The notes beneath the pieces are model-generated. The model searched no databases, had not been told where the DNA came from, and was given only the letters and a program-made list of their open reading frames with translations. A stretch of 64,000 bases of DNA, taken from NCBI GenBank assembly GCA_900548185.1, contig URJJ01000003.1:53306-117305 (forward strand), given 5' to 3'. The first letter of the stretch is position 1; the number at the start of each line of letters is the position of its first letter. Positions 33,131 through 42,318 of this stretch are shown here, in pieces. Source of the DNA: an uncultured Opitutales bacterium. GTDB taxonomy: Bacteria; Verrucomicrobiota; Verrucomicrobiia; Opitutales; Intestinicryptomonadaceae. A program made the translations under genes and the position numbers.

Positions 33131-34411
33131 TCAGCCCTTCACCACCGTCCCGGACGGGACGACCGCGTTTTTTGTTACTATCAGCACGCCGTCGCGGACG
33201 TACAGGTCGCCGGACTCCCATCCGCTGGCCTTGCCGTCGGGGCAAAGCTCGACGTTGTCGCCTATGCGCGCGTTCTTGTCGATTATCGCATTTTTTATGC
33301 GGCAGTTCTTGCCTATGCCGAGTTTTGGCAGGCCCTTTTCGGCCGCCGCGAGCTTTTCAAATTCCGATTCAAACACGTCGGCGCCCATCATGACCACGTT
33401 TTCAAGCTCGCAGCCCTCGCGGATAACGGAGCGTATGCCTATCATGCACCTTTTGAGGCTCGAACTTTTTATCACGCAGCCCTCGGCGACGTTTGCGCGG
33501 TCGAGCTTGCTGGAAAAAATCTTCGAGCCAGGCAAGTATCGGGAGTGCGTGTAAATCACGCGGCTCTGGTTGTAGAAGTTGAACGGCGGGTTGTCGTCCA
33601 CTAGCGCCAGGTTTGCCTCGAAGAACGCCCCGACTGTTCCGATGTCCTCCCAATAGTCGTCGAATATGTACGCGCAAAGCTTCTTGCGGCCGAGCAACCC
33701 CGGGATTATCTCCTTGCCGAAGTCGATTTCAGACCCCGACATCGTCTCTTCAAGCACCTTTGCCGAAAAGACGTATATGCCCATTGACGCCAGGCAGTAG
33801 TCGCGGCTCCTGTCCTTGAGGCCCTCCTTGAGCTTTTCGCCTATCACAAGCCCCCTTATGACTTCCGGGGACTTCGGCTTTTCCACAAATTCCGTGATAT
33901 TGAGGCCGTCGTCAACCCTCATTATGCCGAGCTCCGGGGCGGCCGAAAGCGGCATCGGCTTCGCGGCGATGGTCACGTCGGCCCCGCTTTTCTTGTGCTG
34001 GTCGATGAGCTTTCTGAAATCCATCTGGTAGAGCTGGTCGCCGGAGAGGATGAGGTACAGTTCGCCGTCGGAGTGCTCGAAGTGGTGCATGTTTTTGCGG
34101 ACGGCGTCGGCCGTGCCCTGGTACCAGTTCCCGCCGGAGTCGGTCTGTTCCGCCGCGAGGATGTCGACAAAACCCCCGTCGAACGGGTCGAATTTGTAGG
34201 TCTGCTGGATGTGCTTGTGAAGCGACGCGGTGTTGAACTGCGTAAGCAGGTATATCCGGTTGCAGCCGGAATTGATGCAGTTGCTGATGGGTATGTCCAC
34301 CAGCCTGTATTTTCCTGCGAGCGACACCGCCGGCTTGCAGCGGGACTTCGTGAGCGGGTAAAGGCGGGTTCCCCGGCCCCCGCCCATTATAATGCTTATG
34401 ACTTTTTTCAT
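33131..34411 (-). CDS. glgC: Glucose-1-phosphate adenylyltransferase
   Basis: 426 residues from the ATG at 34411; the annotated frame is open 13 codons further upstream. The nucleotidyltransferase N-terminus IIMGGGRGTRLYPLTKSRCK binds ATP. Other family motifs are KYRLVDIPISNCINSG, WYQGTADAVR, and a C-terminal left-handed beta-helix (CVIKSSSLKRCMIGIRSVIR). The enzyme makes ADP-glucose from glucose-1-phosphate and ATP, the committed step of glycogen synthesis, and is usually allosterically controlled. No other glg gene lies in the window. It is preceded on its strand by the GH110-like gene's 3' end region and followed by a terminator. Confidence 0.96.
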   Translation of the reverse strand: MKKVISIIMGGGRGTRLYPLTKSRCKPAVSLAGKYRLVDIPISNCINSGCNRIYLLTQFNTASLHKHIQQTYKFDPFDGGFVDILAAEQTDSGGNWYQGTADAVRKNMHHFEHSDGELYLILSGDQLYQMDFRKLIDQHKKSGADVTIAAKPMPLSAAPELGIMRVDDGLNITEFVEKPKSPEVIRGLVIGEKLKEGLKDRSRDYCLASMGIYVFSAKVLEETMSGSEIDFGKEIIPGLLGRKKLCAYIFDDYWEDIGTVGAFFEANLALVDDNPPFNFYNQSRVIYTHSRYLPGSKIFSSKLDRANVAEGCVIKSSSLKRCMIGIRSVIREGCELENVVMMGADVFESEFEKLAAAEKGLPKLGIGKNCRIKNAIIDKNARIGDNVELCPDGKASGWESGDLYVRDGVLIVTKNAVVPSGTVVKG

Positions 34412-34486
34412 ACTCAAATAAAATGCTGTGTTTATATCTATAAAAATCAATTCAAATCGCAGCCCGCCGACCCGTTTAACCGTATT

Positions 34487-37174
34487 TTAAAACGACAGGT
34501 CCGGCACTTCCACGTCGCGGGTGAGGATGGCGTCCCCTCCGCCGTCCGCGCCGGGCGGCGCCTCTGCGGCAGGCGCTGCCTGTCCGGCGGGTGCTGCCCT
34601 CCCCGCGCCGCGCTCCCCGACGACGGCGTTCCCGGCAAATACAACGCCTGTCACCGTCGGCTTGTCGGCGAAAAGCCCGGGGTTTTTCACAAGCGGGCTT
34701 TTCACGTAGATGTTGCCCGTCATCCTCACCCCCTCCGAATCGACCGCGTAAACGGCGCCAAGCATATGATTGCCGCGCCCGCGCGGTGAGGGTTCGGAAA
34801 ACGTGTTTCCGGCAAAGGCGATGTTTTTTGATGAGGCCGCGAAGGCCGCAAGCCCGGACGAGCCCCTGAAGTCGTTGCCCTCGAAAAGCACGTCCCGAAC
34901 GGCGGGGTAGGAGCTGGGCTCGGAATGCGGGCCGGGGCCCAGGCAGGCGCCGACGAACACGTCGCGCGGCTTGCCGGAACTCTCCGCGCCCGAGAGGTTC
35001 GGCGAGTCGAACTCGCAGTTTCTGACGACGGCGTTGGATACGCCGTAGCCCTCGCAGCGGGAGCCGGGCGAGCGCACGGCCTCAATCCTGACTGCGGCGT
35101 CCGCGTTCCTGAAAAACCGGCAGCCGTCAACCGTGACATCGCCCGCGAGAATGAGCAGCCCCGCGCCGCCGTTCTGGCGGAAAGTGCAGTCCCTCACTAT
35201 CACGTTTTTAGTGCCGTAGGCGCGGTTCAGGAGCACGAAGCCGCCGAAAAACTGCGTCGGGATGGGGGAATCGGTCTCGATTTCCCACTGGCGCGCCCCG
35301 GGCTCGCCATGGGGCCTGATTGCCTTTACCTTAGAAACAAACCCCGTGGGCGAGTAGTCGGCGCGCAGAAGCTCGACCGGATCCCCCGCTGCGAAGGTCC
35401 AGCGGCGGCCGGACAGCAGGGAGCCGCGCCCGAGGGCCGTCGCAAAGTCCGTAATGTCGTGGATGTTTGCGCAGTCGCCCCCGGTGAACGAGAAGTCGCA
35501 GCCGGACATTTTGAAAAACCCCTTGGAGCGCGAAACGTTCAGGCCGTCCGATGTGCAGGTGACGGCGCGCTTTACGCCGTCGGACGGGATGCGCACGTTC
35601 ACGTTTTCAAACTGCCAAAACGACTGCGCCCCGCCCACAGTAAACGCGCTGCCCGGGGTGGAGAACACGTTCACGTTCCGGAGGGTGAGGTGCCTGTTTG
35701 AAGCCATCTCGACGCAGTTCATATGGCGGTGGTAGTGGAGCATCCTGTACATCTGCCCCTTTTTGAAGCCGGCGGCCTGGCCCGCGGGCGGGTAGACCCT
35801 CAGCACCGACGGGGAGACCCACTTTTTCCCGACAGCGGCGCTCGAATCGTATGCCTCCCAGTAAAAGGACTTCCCCGGAGCGGAGTCGCGCGATATGGGG
35901 TCTACGGGCGAAAGCGACGCCACCCTCGGCTCCTCCAGCGGATACGAGGAGTAGTCCACAAATTCAAAATCGACGCTCTCCTCGCGCGGGCTTTCCCTGA
36001 CCCCGGCAACCCTCACATAGCTGCCCAGCGGGTCGCGCTCCCAGTCCCAGTCTAAATTGAGGTTTTCCACTTTGACGCGCTCGCAGCCGGATATCCTCAT
36101 GGAGCTTGAGGTTTTCCGCAGGAAGACGAGCGTCGCCCCGCCGCCGTCCAGGGTGAAGTCGCTCATGCCTTCCAGGGTTATAGGCTTTTCCTCCGTAACG
36201 CGCCATACGCCGCCTGCAATTGAGAGCTTTCCTATGCCCATCTCGCGGCATTTCTCTATGGCGCGGTTTAAGTCGGAGACAAACCGCGCGCCATCGGGGT
36301 CGCCCGGGTCGGGCGCAAAGAGCGTAAACACATCGCCGGAGGGGGCCGGGGCGTCAACCCCGAATTCGGAGGCCCCGGCGGGCGCCCCGGCGAAGGCGGG
36401 GGCGGAATCGGGCGCGGCGCGCGCAGAGGCGGGGTAGTAGTCGTCAAAATCCCCCCTCTCCACCACGATGTCGGAGATTTCGGCCTTCAGCGGGCCGTAT
36501 GCGTGGGCCTGGAAGGACACCCTCCTGGAGCCCGGCGGGATTCTGAAGCGCAGGACCCCCGTGCTGAATTCCTCCGAGACTTCCGTCTCGGAAAGCGACG
36601 CCAGGTCAAGCGGCCCCTCGCGCTTCGGGTCCATGTCGCGCGCGCAGAACATCAAAACGCCCCCCGGCGGGAGTTCGGAAGCCCTGTATTTGAATGAAAT
36701 CCTGTATTCGGCCCCGGGCTTCAGGTAGCCTTCGCGGGAATGGAACATGCGCGCCCACCGCCCGGCAGCCTCCCCGCCGGAAAGCGACGCGCTCCTGCCG
36801 TCGCCAGAGACGGAAACCATGGACTTGTCCCCGCCGAAAAACGACGCTGCGGAAATTTTCTGCTTCACCGACCTTATCTCGCCCGGCGCAGGCTCGTCAG
36901 ATTCCTCCGCAGGCGGGGGCGCCGGTTCTGCGGGGGGCTCCTCTGCGGCTTTTTCCGGGGCCTGTGCCGGGGTTTGCGCCGGGGTTTGCGCCGGGGCCTG
37001 CGCCGCCCCCGCGCCCGAAGGCGGAAGGCCCGAAAGGTCCCCGAGACCCTCCGGGGCAATGTCGAAGAATGCTTCCCCGGCCGCGCTCCCCGCCGCGCAG
37101 GCGAGCGCGACCGCTGCGACCGCTGCCGCGCGCACTGCGGACGCGCATGACGTTTTTACCGGAAATTTTTCCAT
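34487..37174 (-). CDS. Secreted right-handed beta-helix glycosidase-like protein (GH110-like)
   Basis: 895 residues. The signal peptide covers about residues 1-33. A Pro/Ala/Glu linker with repeated APAQTP units spans about 57-98. A jelly-roll domain lies at about 105-245 (AGRWARMFHSREGYLKPGAE ... SFQAHAYGPLKAEISDIVVE), resembling carbohydrate-binding modules. A long parallel beta-helix fills about 290-860 (repeats such as FTLDGGGATLVF, VENLNLDWDW, LTLRNVNVFSTPGSAF, FTGGDCANIHD, VIVRDCTFRQNGGAGLLI). The helix arrangement and the GGDCANIHD motif recall GH110 alpha-1,3-galactosidases; assignment to that family is likely but not certain. It is divergent from tyrS. Confidence 0.72.
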   Translation of the reverse strand: MEKFPVKTSCASAVRAAAVAAVALACAAGSAAGEAFFDIAPEGLGDLSGLPPSGAGAAQAPAQTPAQTPAQAPEKAAEEPPAEPAPPPAEESDEPAPGEIRSVKQKISAASFFGGDKSMVSVSGDGRSASLSGGEAAGRWARMFHSREGYLKPGAEYRISFKYRASELPPGGVLMFCARDMDPKREGPLDLASLSETEVSEEFSTGVLRFRIPPGSRRVSFQAHAYGPLKAEISDIVVERGDFDDYYPASARAAPDSAPAFAGAPAGASEFGVDAPAPSGDVFTLFAPDPGDPDGARFVSDLNRAIEKCREMGIGKLSIAGGVWRVTEEKPITLEGMSDFTLDGGGATLVFLRKTSSSMRISGCERVKVENLNLDWDWERDPLGSYVRVAGVRESPREESVDFEFVDYSSYPLEEPRVASLSPVDPISRDSAPGKSFYWEAYDSSAAVGKKWVSPSVLRVYPPAGQAAGFKKGQMYRMLHYHRHMNCVEMASNRHLTLRNVNVFSTPGSAFTVGGAQSFWQFENVNVRIPSDGVKRAVTCTSDGLNVSRSKGFFKMSGCDFSFTGGDCANIHDITDFATALGRGSLLSGRRWTFAAGDPVELLRADYSPTGFVSKVKAIRPHGEPGARQWEIETDSPIPTQFFGGFVLLNRAYGTKNVIVRDCTFRQNGGAGLLILAGDVTVDGCRFFRNADAAVRIEAVRSPGSRCEGYGVSNAVVRNCEFDSPNLSGAESSGKPRDVFVGACLGPGPHSEPSSYPAVRDVLFEGNDFRGSSGLAAFAASSKNIAFAGNTFSEPSPRGRGNHMLGAVYAVDSEGVRMTGNIYVKSPLVKNPGLFADKPTVTGVVFAGNAVVGERGAGRAAPAGQAAPAAEAPPGADGGGDAILTRDVEVPDLSF

Positions 37175-37422
37175 GTTATCCCTCCCCTGCCCGATATTTG
37201 CCTATAAACCCGGCGCCCCGGAAAACGGCCCGCAAAACAGCAAAGCCGCAGCCGAAAGCGCATGCGTGCAGTAAAGCCGCCTGCGGAGGTTTTGTAAAGA
37301 ACATTCGCCCGCGAGCGGGCCGCGCGCCCGCAAAAAAACCTCCCGCAGCCCCCGCAGGGCAAAAAGATGCTTGCAAATCACCCGCCGAAAAAGGAATTTC
37401 AAGCCAGAAAAATATTCAAGAG
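37175..37422. other. Divergent intergenic region before tyrS
   Basis: It holds the promoters of the divergent GH110-like gene and tyrS; no clear -35/-10 was identified. An open frame in phase with tyrS extends far upstream through the opposite gene but is an antisense shadow. Confidence 0.4.
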
Positions 37423-38601
37423 ATGACCGCACTAGACACGATAGCCCAAAATTCCGAACATTTCATCGGGGCCGAAGAGCTCGCCGAAAAACTCGCCCGG
37501 GGGGCGGTTCTCAGGGTGAAGCTGGGCGTCGACCCCACACGGCCCGACCTGACGTTCGGCCACATGGTCGTTTTCAACAAGCTCAGGCAGTTCCAGGACC
37601 TCGGCCACCAGGCCGTCCTCATAATCGGCGACTACACCGCCTGCATAGGCGACCCCAGCGGGCGCAGCGCCCTGCGCCCCGTGCTCACGCCCGCCGAAGT
37701 CGAGGCGAACGCCGAAACCTACCTTGAGCAGGCGTTCAAGATTCTCGACAAGTCCAAAACCGAGGTGCGCCGCAACAGCGAATGGTTCGGCTCGATGTCC
37801 TTCGGCGACATGCTGAACCTCGCCCGCAAGATGACAGTGGCGCGCATGCTCGAACGCGACGACTTCGCCAAGCGCTACGCCTCGCGCACGCCGATTTCGA
37901 TAGTCGAATTTCTCTACCCGCTCATACAGGGCTACGACTCAATAATGGTGAAAAGCGACGTCGAGCTGGGCGGCAGCGACCAGCTCTTCAACAACCTCGT
38001 CGGCCGGGACCTCCAGCGCGAGGCCGGGATGCCCGGGCAGGCGGTGCTGACAATGCCCCTTCTGGTCGGCCTCGACGGCGAGAAGAAGATGTCCAAAAGC
38101 TACGACAACTACATCGCCTTCAACCATTCCGCCCGCGAGATGTTCGGCCGTATAATGTCGGTTTCAGACGAGACGATGTGGAAGTACTACCAATACCTGC
38201 TCCTGGCCTCGCCCGGAGAGGTCGAAAAGCTGAAGTCCAGCCACCCCATGCAGGCCAAGAAGGACCTCGCGCGCACGCTCGTTTCCAGGTTCCACGGCGA
38301 AGACGCGGGAAGGGCGGAGCTTGAAAACTTCGAGAAGGTGTTCTCAAAAAACGAAATGCCCGACGAGATGCCGGAATTTTCCTGGGGCGCACTCACCGCG
38401 CTCGGGGAGGACACCGTGCAGAACCTCATGGCGGCCACAGGGCTCTTCCCCAGCAAGAAGGAGGCCCGCAGGCTGGTCGAACAGGGAGCCGTCAAGCGCG
38501 ACAACGAAAGGGTCTCAGACCCGTCCGCCTCCGTCGCGCGCCCCGCAAAGCCCACCGTGATACAGGCGGGAAAGCGCATATTTTTCAGGATAAACCCGTG
38601 A
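37423..38601 (+). CDS. tyrS: Tyrosyl-tRNA synthetase
   Basis: 392 residues from the ATG at 37423 (MTALDTIAQNSEHFIG). Class I synthetase: the HIGH-like motif is in DPTRPDLTFGHM near residue 50, and KMSKS is in GEKKMSKSYDN near residue 222. It belongs to the longer TyrS group (IGDYTACIGDPSGRS) and has a C-terminal S4-like RNA-binding domain (LFPSKKEARRLVEQGAVK). It charges tRNA-Tyr. recD2 starts 54 bp downstream on the same strand, the first of a long plus-strand run. Confidence 0.96.
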   Translation: MTALDTIAQNSEHFIGAEELAEKLARGAVLRVKLGVDPTRPDLTFGHMVVFNKLRQFQDLGHQAVLIIGDYTACIGDPSGRSALRPVLTPAEVEANAETYLEQAFKILDKSKTEVRRNSEWFGSMSFGDMLNLARKMTVARMLERDDFAKRYASRTPISIVEFLYPLIQGYDSIMVKSDVELGGSDQLFNNLVGRDLQREAGMPGQAVLTMPLLVGLDGEKKMSKSYDNYIAFNHSAREMFGRIMSVSDETMWKYYQYLLLASPGEVEKLKSSHPMQAKKDLARTLVSRFHGEDAGRAELENFEKVFSKNEMPDEMPEFSWGALTALGEDTVQNLMAATGLFPSKKEARRLVEQGAVKRDNERVSDPSASVARPAKPTVIQAGKRIFFRINP

Positions 38602-38655
38602 CAAGGCGCGGCGCGCCCCGGGCCTCCCGCGCCCGCCGCGCGCCCGCACGGCCCA

Positions 38656-40845
38656 ATGCCCCCCGCCGAGAGCGCAAAACTGGAGGGCGTCGTGGAGCGC
38701 ATAGTTTTCTTCAACGAGGAAAACCAGTTCTGCATCGCCCAGATAAGGCCTACGGCGAAGTCCGGAAAGGCCGGGGAGACCGTGACCGCAACAGGCGTCA
38801 TGCCGGGGCTCGAGTGCGGCGAAACGGTGCTGCTTGAGGGCGAATGGACGAGCCACAGGGCCTACGGGCCCCAGATAAAGGTGTCCTCTTTTGAAAGCCG
38901 CCTGCCCTCCAGCGTTTACGGCATCGAAAAGTTCCTGGGCTCGGGAATGATAGCGGGCATAGGGCGGGAATACGCAAAGAGGATTGTCGCCCGCTTCGGC
39001 GAGGACACCCTGAAAGTCATAGACCACGACTCCGCGCGCCTCACCGAAGTCGGCGGCATAGGCCCCAAGAGGGCGAAAAAAATAAAGGCGTCATGGGAGG
39101 AGCGCAGGTGCCTCCGCGACGTCATGATATTCCTGCAAAGGTACGGCGTGGGCGTGGGGACGTGCCTGAAGATAGTGCGCCGCTACGGGGCGGACAGCCC
39201 GCGCGTCATACGCGAGGAGCCATACCGCACCGCCCGCGAAATAGACGGCATTGGCTTTAAGACGGCCGACGTCATAGCCCTCAATTCCGGAGTGCCGAAC
39301 GAGAGCCCCCAGCGCGTGGAAACGGGGATACTGTACGCGCTTTCCGAATTCGAGGCGGACGGGGACACCCGCGTGCCCGCCGGGGAGCTTGAGGCCAGGG
39401 CGGCCCGCATGCTGGAAATAACTTCGGAAAGGTGCGCGGAGGGCATCGGCGCCCTGCTTAAGAGGGAGGAGGCGAAAATCGTGTGCGGGGCAAGCGTCCA
39501 GTCGGCGCGGCTGGACTCCGCGGAGCGGTCAATCGCCCAGCACCTCAAAAAAATCGCCCTCGGCCCCCGGTCGCTGCCGCCGATAAAGACGGCCGCCGCC
39601 GTCGGGTGGGCCGAGCGGCGCATGGGCGTGGAGTTCGCCCCGGAGCAGGCGGGCGCAGTCGCGGCCGCGCTGGAATCCAAGCTTAGCGTCATAACAGGCG
39701 GCCCCGGGACGGGCAAGACGACCATCCTGCGCGCATTGTGCGACATACTGCGGGCCAAGCGCGTGAAGGTGGCCCTGGCCGCCCCTACGGGACGGGCGGC
39801 GGCGCGCATGTCAGAGTCCGCCGGCATGGAGGCCGCCACGATACACCGGATGCTGGGCTGGGACGCCCAGAGGGGGCGCTTCCTCCACGACGCCCAAAAC
39901 CCCGTCGACGCGGACTTCGCCATAATAGACGAAAGCTCGATGCTTGACACGCGCCTCGCCTCGGCCGTGTTCGCAGCCCTTCCCGAACGCGCGTCGCTTG
40001 CCCTGGTGGGCGACACAAACCAGCTCCCGAGCGTCGGCCCCGGCAACGTGCTAAAAGACATAATCGCCTCCGGGTGCGCCGGCGTCACGGTGCTCAGCCG
40101 CATTTTCAGGCAGGGCGAGAGGAGCCAGATAGCGGTCGCCGCCCACCAGATACTGGAGGGCAGGCGCGGCATAGACGGCCTTGAGCCCCGCCCGCTCGGC
40201 GCAGTCGACCCCGCGCGCGACATACACTTTGTAAACGCCCCCGACCCGCAGGAGTGCGCCGAGGCATGCGTGAGGCTCGCGCGCGACCTGATACCGTCGT
40301 GGTACGGCTGCGGCGCCGTGTCGGGCTCCCAGACGCTCTGCCCGATGCACAGGGGGATGGCCGGCACCGCCGCCCTCAATTCGGCCCTCCAGCGCGCTCT
40401 GAACCCCTCGGGGGATTCGATGTCATTCGGCGGCATGCTCATAAAGCGCGGCGACAAGATAATGCAGACGCGCAACAACTACGACCTCGACGTATTTAAC
40501 GGCGACATGGGCATCGTCTCAAAAATCCTCCGCGACGACGCCTCCATTTGCGGGGCGTTCGACGGGCGCGAAATATCATTCGGCCGGGCAGACGGCGCGG
40601 ACCTCGCGCTGGCGTACGCAATATCCGTCCACAAATCCCAGGGCAGCGAGTTCCCGATAGTCATAATCCCGATTTTAAAGCAGCATTTCATGATGCTCCA
40701 GCGAAACCTCATATATACCGCCCTGACGCGCGCGCGCCGCAAAGCCTTCATAGTGGGCGACCCTGCGGCGCTTGAAATGGCGGTGAAAAACTCCCGGGCC
40801 CTCGCGCGCAGGACGGCCCTCGAAGAAAGGCTGAAATGGCGATAG
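38656..40845 (+). CDS. recD2: ATP-dependent RecD2-type DNA helicase
   Basis: 729 residues. It has an N-terminal OB-like domain (LEGVVERIVFFNEENQFCIAQI), helix-hairpin-helix segments (LTEVGGIGPKRAKKIKASW), then superfamily 1B helicase motifs: Walker A TGGPGTGKTT (about residues 350-359), Walker B DESSMLD, and the C-terminal motif AISVHKSQGSEFP. RecD2 is a 5'-3' helicase of organisms that lack the RecB and RecC partners; recB and recC are absent here. The last codons overlap the psd start by 10 bp. Confidence 0.95.
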   Translation: MPPAESAKLEGVVERIVFFNEENQFCIAQIRPTAKSGKAGETVTATGVMPGLECGETVLLEGEWTSHRAYGPQIKVSSFESRLPSSVYGIEKFLGSGMIAGIGREYAKRIVARFGEDTLKVIDHDSARLTEVGGIGPKRAKKIKASWEERRCLRDVMIFLQRYGVGVGTCLKIVRRYGADSPRVIREEPYRTAREIDGIGFKTADVIALNSGVPNESPQRVETGILYALSEFEADGDTRVPAGELEARAARMLEITSERCAEGIGALLKREEAKIVCGASVQSARLDSAERSIAQHLKKIALGPRSLPPIKTAAAVGWAERRMGVEFAPEQAGAVAAALESKLSVITGGPGTGKTTILRALCDILRAKRVKVALAAPTGRAAARMSESAGMEAATIHRMLGWDAQRGRFLHDAQNPVDADFAIIDESSMLDTRLASAVFAALPERASLALVGDTNQLPSVGPGNVLKDIIASGCAGVTVLSRIFRQGERSQIAVAAHQILEGRRGIDGLEPRPLGAVDPARDIHFVNAPDPQECAEACVRLARDLIPSWYGCGAVSGSQTLCPMHRGMAGTAALNSALQRALNPSGDSMSFGGMLIKRGDKIMQTRNNYDLDVFNGDMGIVSKILRDDASICGAFDGREISFGRADGADLALAYAISVHKSQGSEFPIVIIPILKQHFMMLQRNLIYTALTRARRKAFIVGDPAALEMAVKNSRALARRTALEERLKWR

Positions 40846-41729
40846 AAATATACAATTCCGAAACCGGGTGCGTGGAGGCCGAGGACGTCTGCCAGGAGGG
40901 GTTTCTGCGGTTCCTTTACTCAAACCCGACAGGGCGGCTCCTCCTCTGGGCCCTCGTAAAGCGCAGGGCGTTTTCAGGGGCGTTCGGCATGTGGGCCTCG
41001 TCCCCCATCAGCCGCCCGGCTGTCATGAGGTTCATAGACGCCCACGGCATAAGGGTGGGCGAGATGCTGAAGCGCCCGTCCGCATTCCGCTCCTTCAACG
41101 ACTTCTTCACGCGCGAGCTCAAGCCGGGGGCAAGGCCGGTCTCGGGCGGGGCAAACGACATTTCATTCCCCGCCGACGGGCGGCATCTGGCCGTGGCCGA
41201 CGTCTCGGCGTCAGACACCTTCTACGCAAAGGGCCAGAAGTTCCGGCTCGAAAGCTTTCTGGGCAGCCCCGAGCTTGCGGCGCGCTTCGAGGGCGGGGCC
41301 ATGCTCATTTCGCGCCTGAGCCCGCTTGACTACCACCGCTTCCACTTCCCCGTGTCGGGCATTGTCGAGGCCCGGCGGCTCATAGGCGGCTTCCTCTATT
41401 CCGTAAGCCCCATAGCGCTGCGCCGCAACATCGGCTACCTCGCGGAAAACAAGCGGATGCTGAACCTCATCAGCCTGGAAAACGGCGGCATGTGCGCGAT
41501 GGTTGAAATCGGGGCCACGAACGTCGGCAGCATCGTCCAGCTTTCCGGAGTGGGCGGCGCCGTTCGCAGGGGGGACTGCAAGGGCTATTTCCAGTTCGGG
41601 GGCTCGTGCGTGGCCACGATTTTTGAAAGGGGGCTCGCAAAATTTTCGGACGCCCTTCTGGAATGCTCGGAAAAGCCGATTGAATATTACGCGCGCGCCA
41701 ACTCAAAGGCGGGCGAACTAACGTTTTAG
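40836..41729 (+). CDS. psd: Phosphatidylserine decarboxylase proenzyme
   Basis: 297 residues. The ATG has a GAAAGG ribosome-binding site 5 bases upstream, within the end of recD2. PSD features are the segment RSFNDFFTRELKPGARPV, the metal/substrate stretch SPLDYHRFHFPVSG, and the self-cleavage site GGSC near residue 256, where the Gly-Ser bond splits to leave a pyruvoyl group. The membrane enzyme converts phosphatidylserine to phosphatidylethanolamine. The TPR gene starts two bases after its stop. Confidence 0.95.
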   Translation: MAIEIYNSETGCVEAEDVCQEGFLRFLYSNPTGRLLLWALVKRRAFSGAFGMWASSPISRPAVMRFIDAHGIRVGEMLKRPSAFRSFNDFFTRELKPGARPVSGGANDISFPADGRHLAVADVSASDTFYAKGQKFRLESFLGSPELAARFEGGAMLISRLSPLDYHRFHFPVSGIVEARRLIGGFLYSVSPIALRRNIGYLAENKRMLNLISLENGGMCAMVEIGATNVGSIVQLSGVGGAVRRGDCKGYFQFGGSCVATIFERGLAKFSDALLECSEKPIEYYARANSKAGELTF

Positions 41730-41731
41730 CC

Positions 41732-42250
41732 ATGTCAGTCCTCACAAAGAAACTCCAGAAATTCCGCGACATCTCCGTAAAGCTCTGCCTGTCCGAACGC
41801 TGCGGCGAGGCCGTCAAAATGTGCGACGCCGCCCTCGAAATGCTCGACGGGTCGCCCGAAATGTCCACGCCCGAAGGCCCCGCCTGGAAGGTGTCGCTAA
41901 TGGCAACCAAGGCCTCGGCCCTGATGGCCCAAAAGGACGCCGACGGGGCGTTAAAGTGCTACGAAAAGGCCCTGGAAATCCAGGCTTCGCTGCCCAAAAG
42001 CCCCGCCCTCGCCTACCTTCTGGATTCGATGTCGAAAGCCTACGAGGCGCGCGGCGATTCGGCGAACGCCTCAGCCTGCCGCGTGGCGGCCCTGGAGGCG
42101 CTTGAGGAGGCATCCCCCGAGAGCCGGCCGCTCGTGGCGGCAAAATACATGGAGGCCGCAGACGCCCTCGAAGCCTCCGGCAGGGCTGCGGAAGCGGTGG
42201 AGCTGCGCCGCAGGGCGCGCGCGCTCGACCCGGACGCGGGGAGGAAATAG
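41732..42250 (+). CDS. Tetratricopeptide-repeat protein
   Basis: 172 residues with three TPR-like helical pairs: AVKMCDAALEMLDGSPEM, KASALMAQKDADGALKCYEKALEI, SKAYEARGDSANASACRVAALE. There is no signal peptide, so it is probably cytoplasmic. TPR proteins are scaffolds; no partner can be named. It sits two bases after psd and 68 bp before the arnA-like gene, so co-transcription is likely. Confidence 0.8.
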   Translation: MSVLTKKLQKFRDISVKLCLSERCGEAVKMCDAALEMLDGSPEMSTPEGPAWKVSLMATKASALMAQKDADGALKCYEKALEIQASLPKSPALAYLLDSMSKAYEARGDSANASACRVAALEALEEASPESRPLVAAKYMEAADALEASGRAAEAVELRRRARALDPDAGRK

Positions 42251-42318
42251 CGCGGGACGCGCGCCCCCAAGCCAAAAATCCGCTTGATATGCGGGGGGAA
42301 ATGTAGGATTCTTTCCCC

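Noticed and set aside
32664..33604. Staggered short frames with a repeating peptide (MRPRR...)
   Set aside because: They are the 80-bp tandem repeat read in rotating frames; 80 is not a multiple of three.
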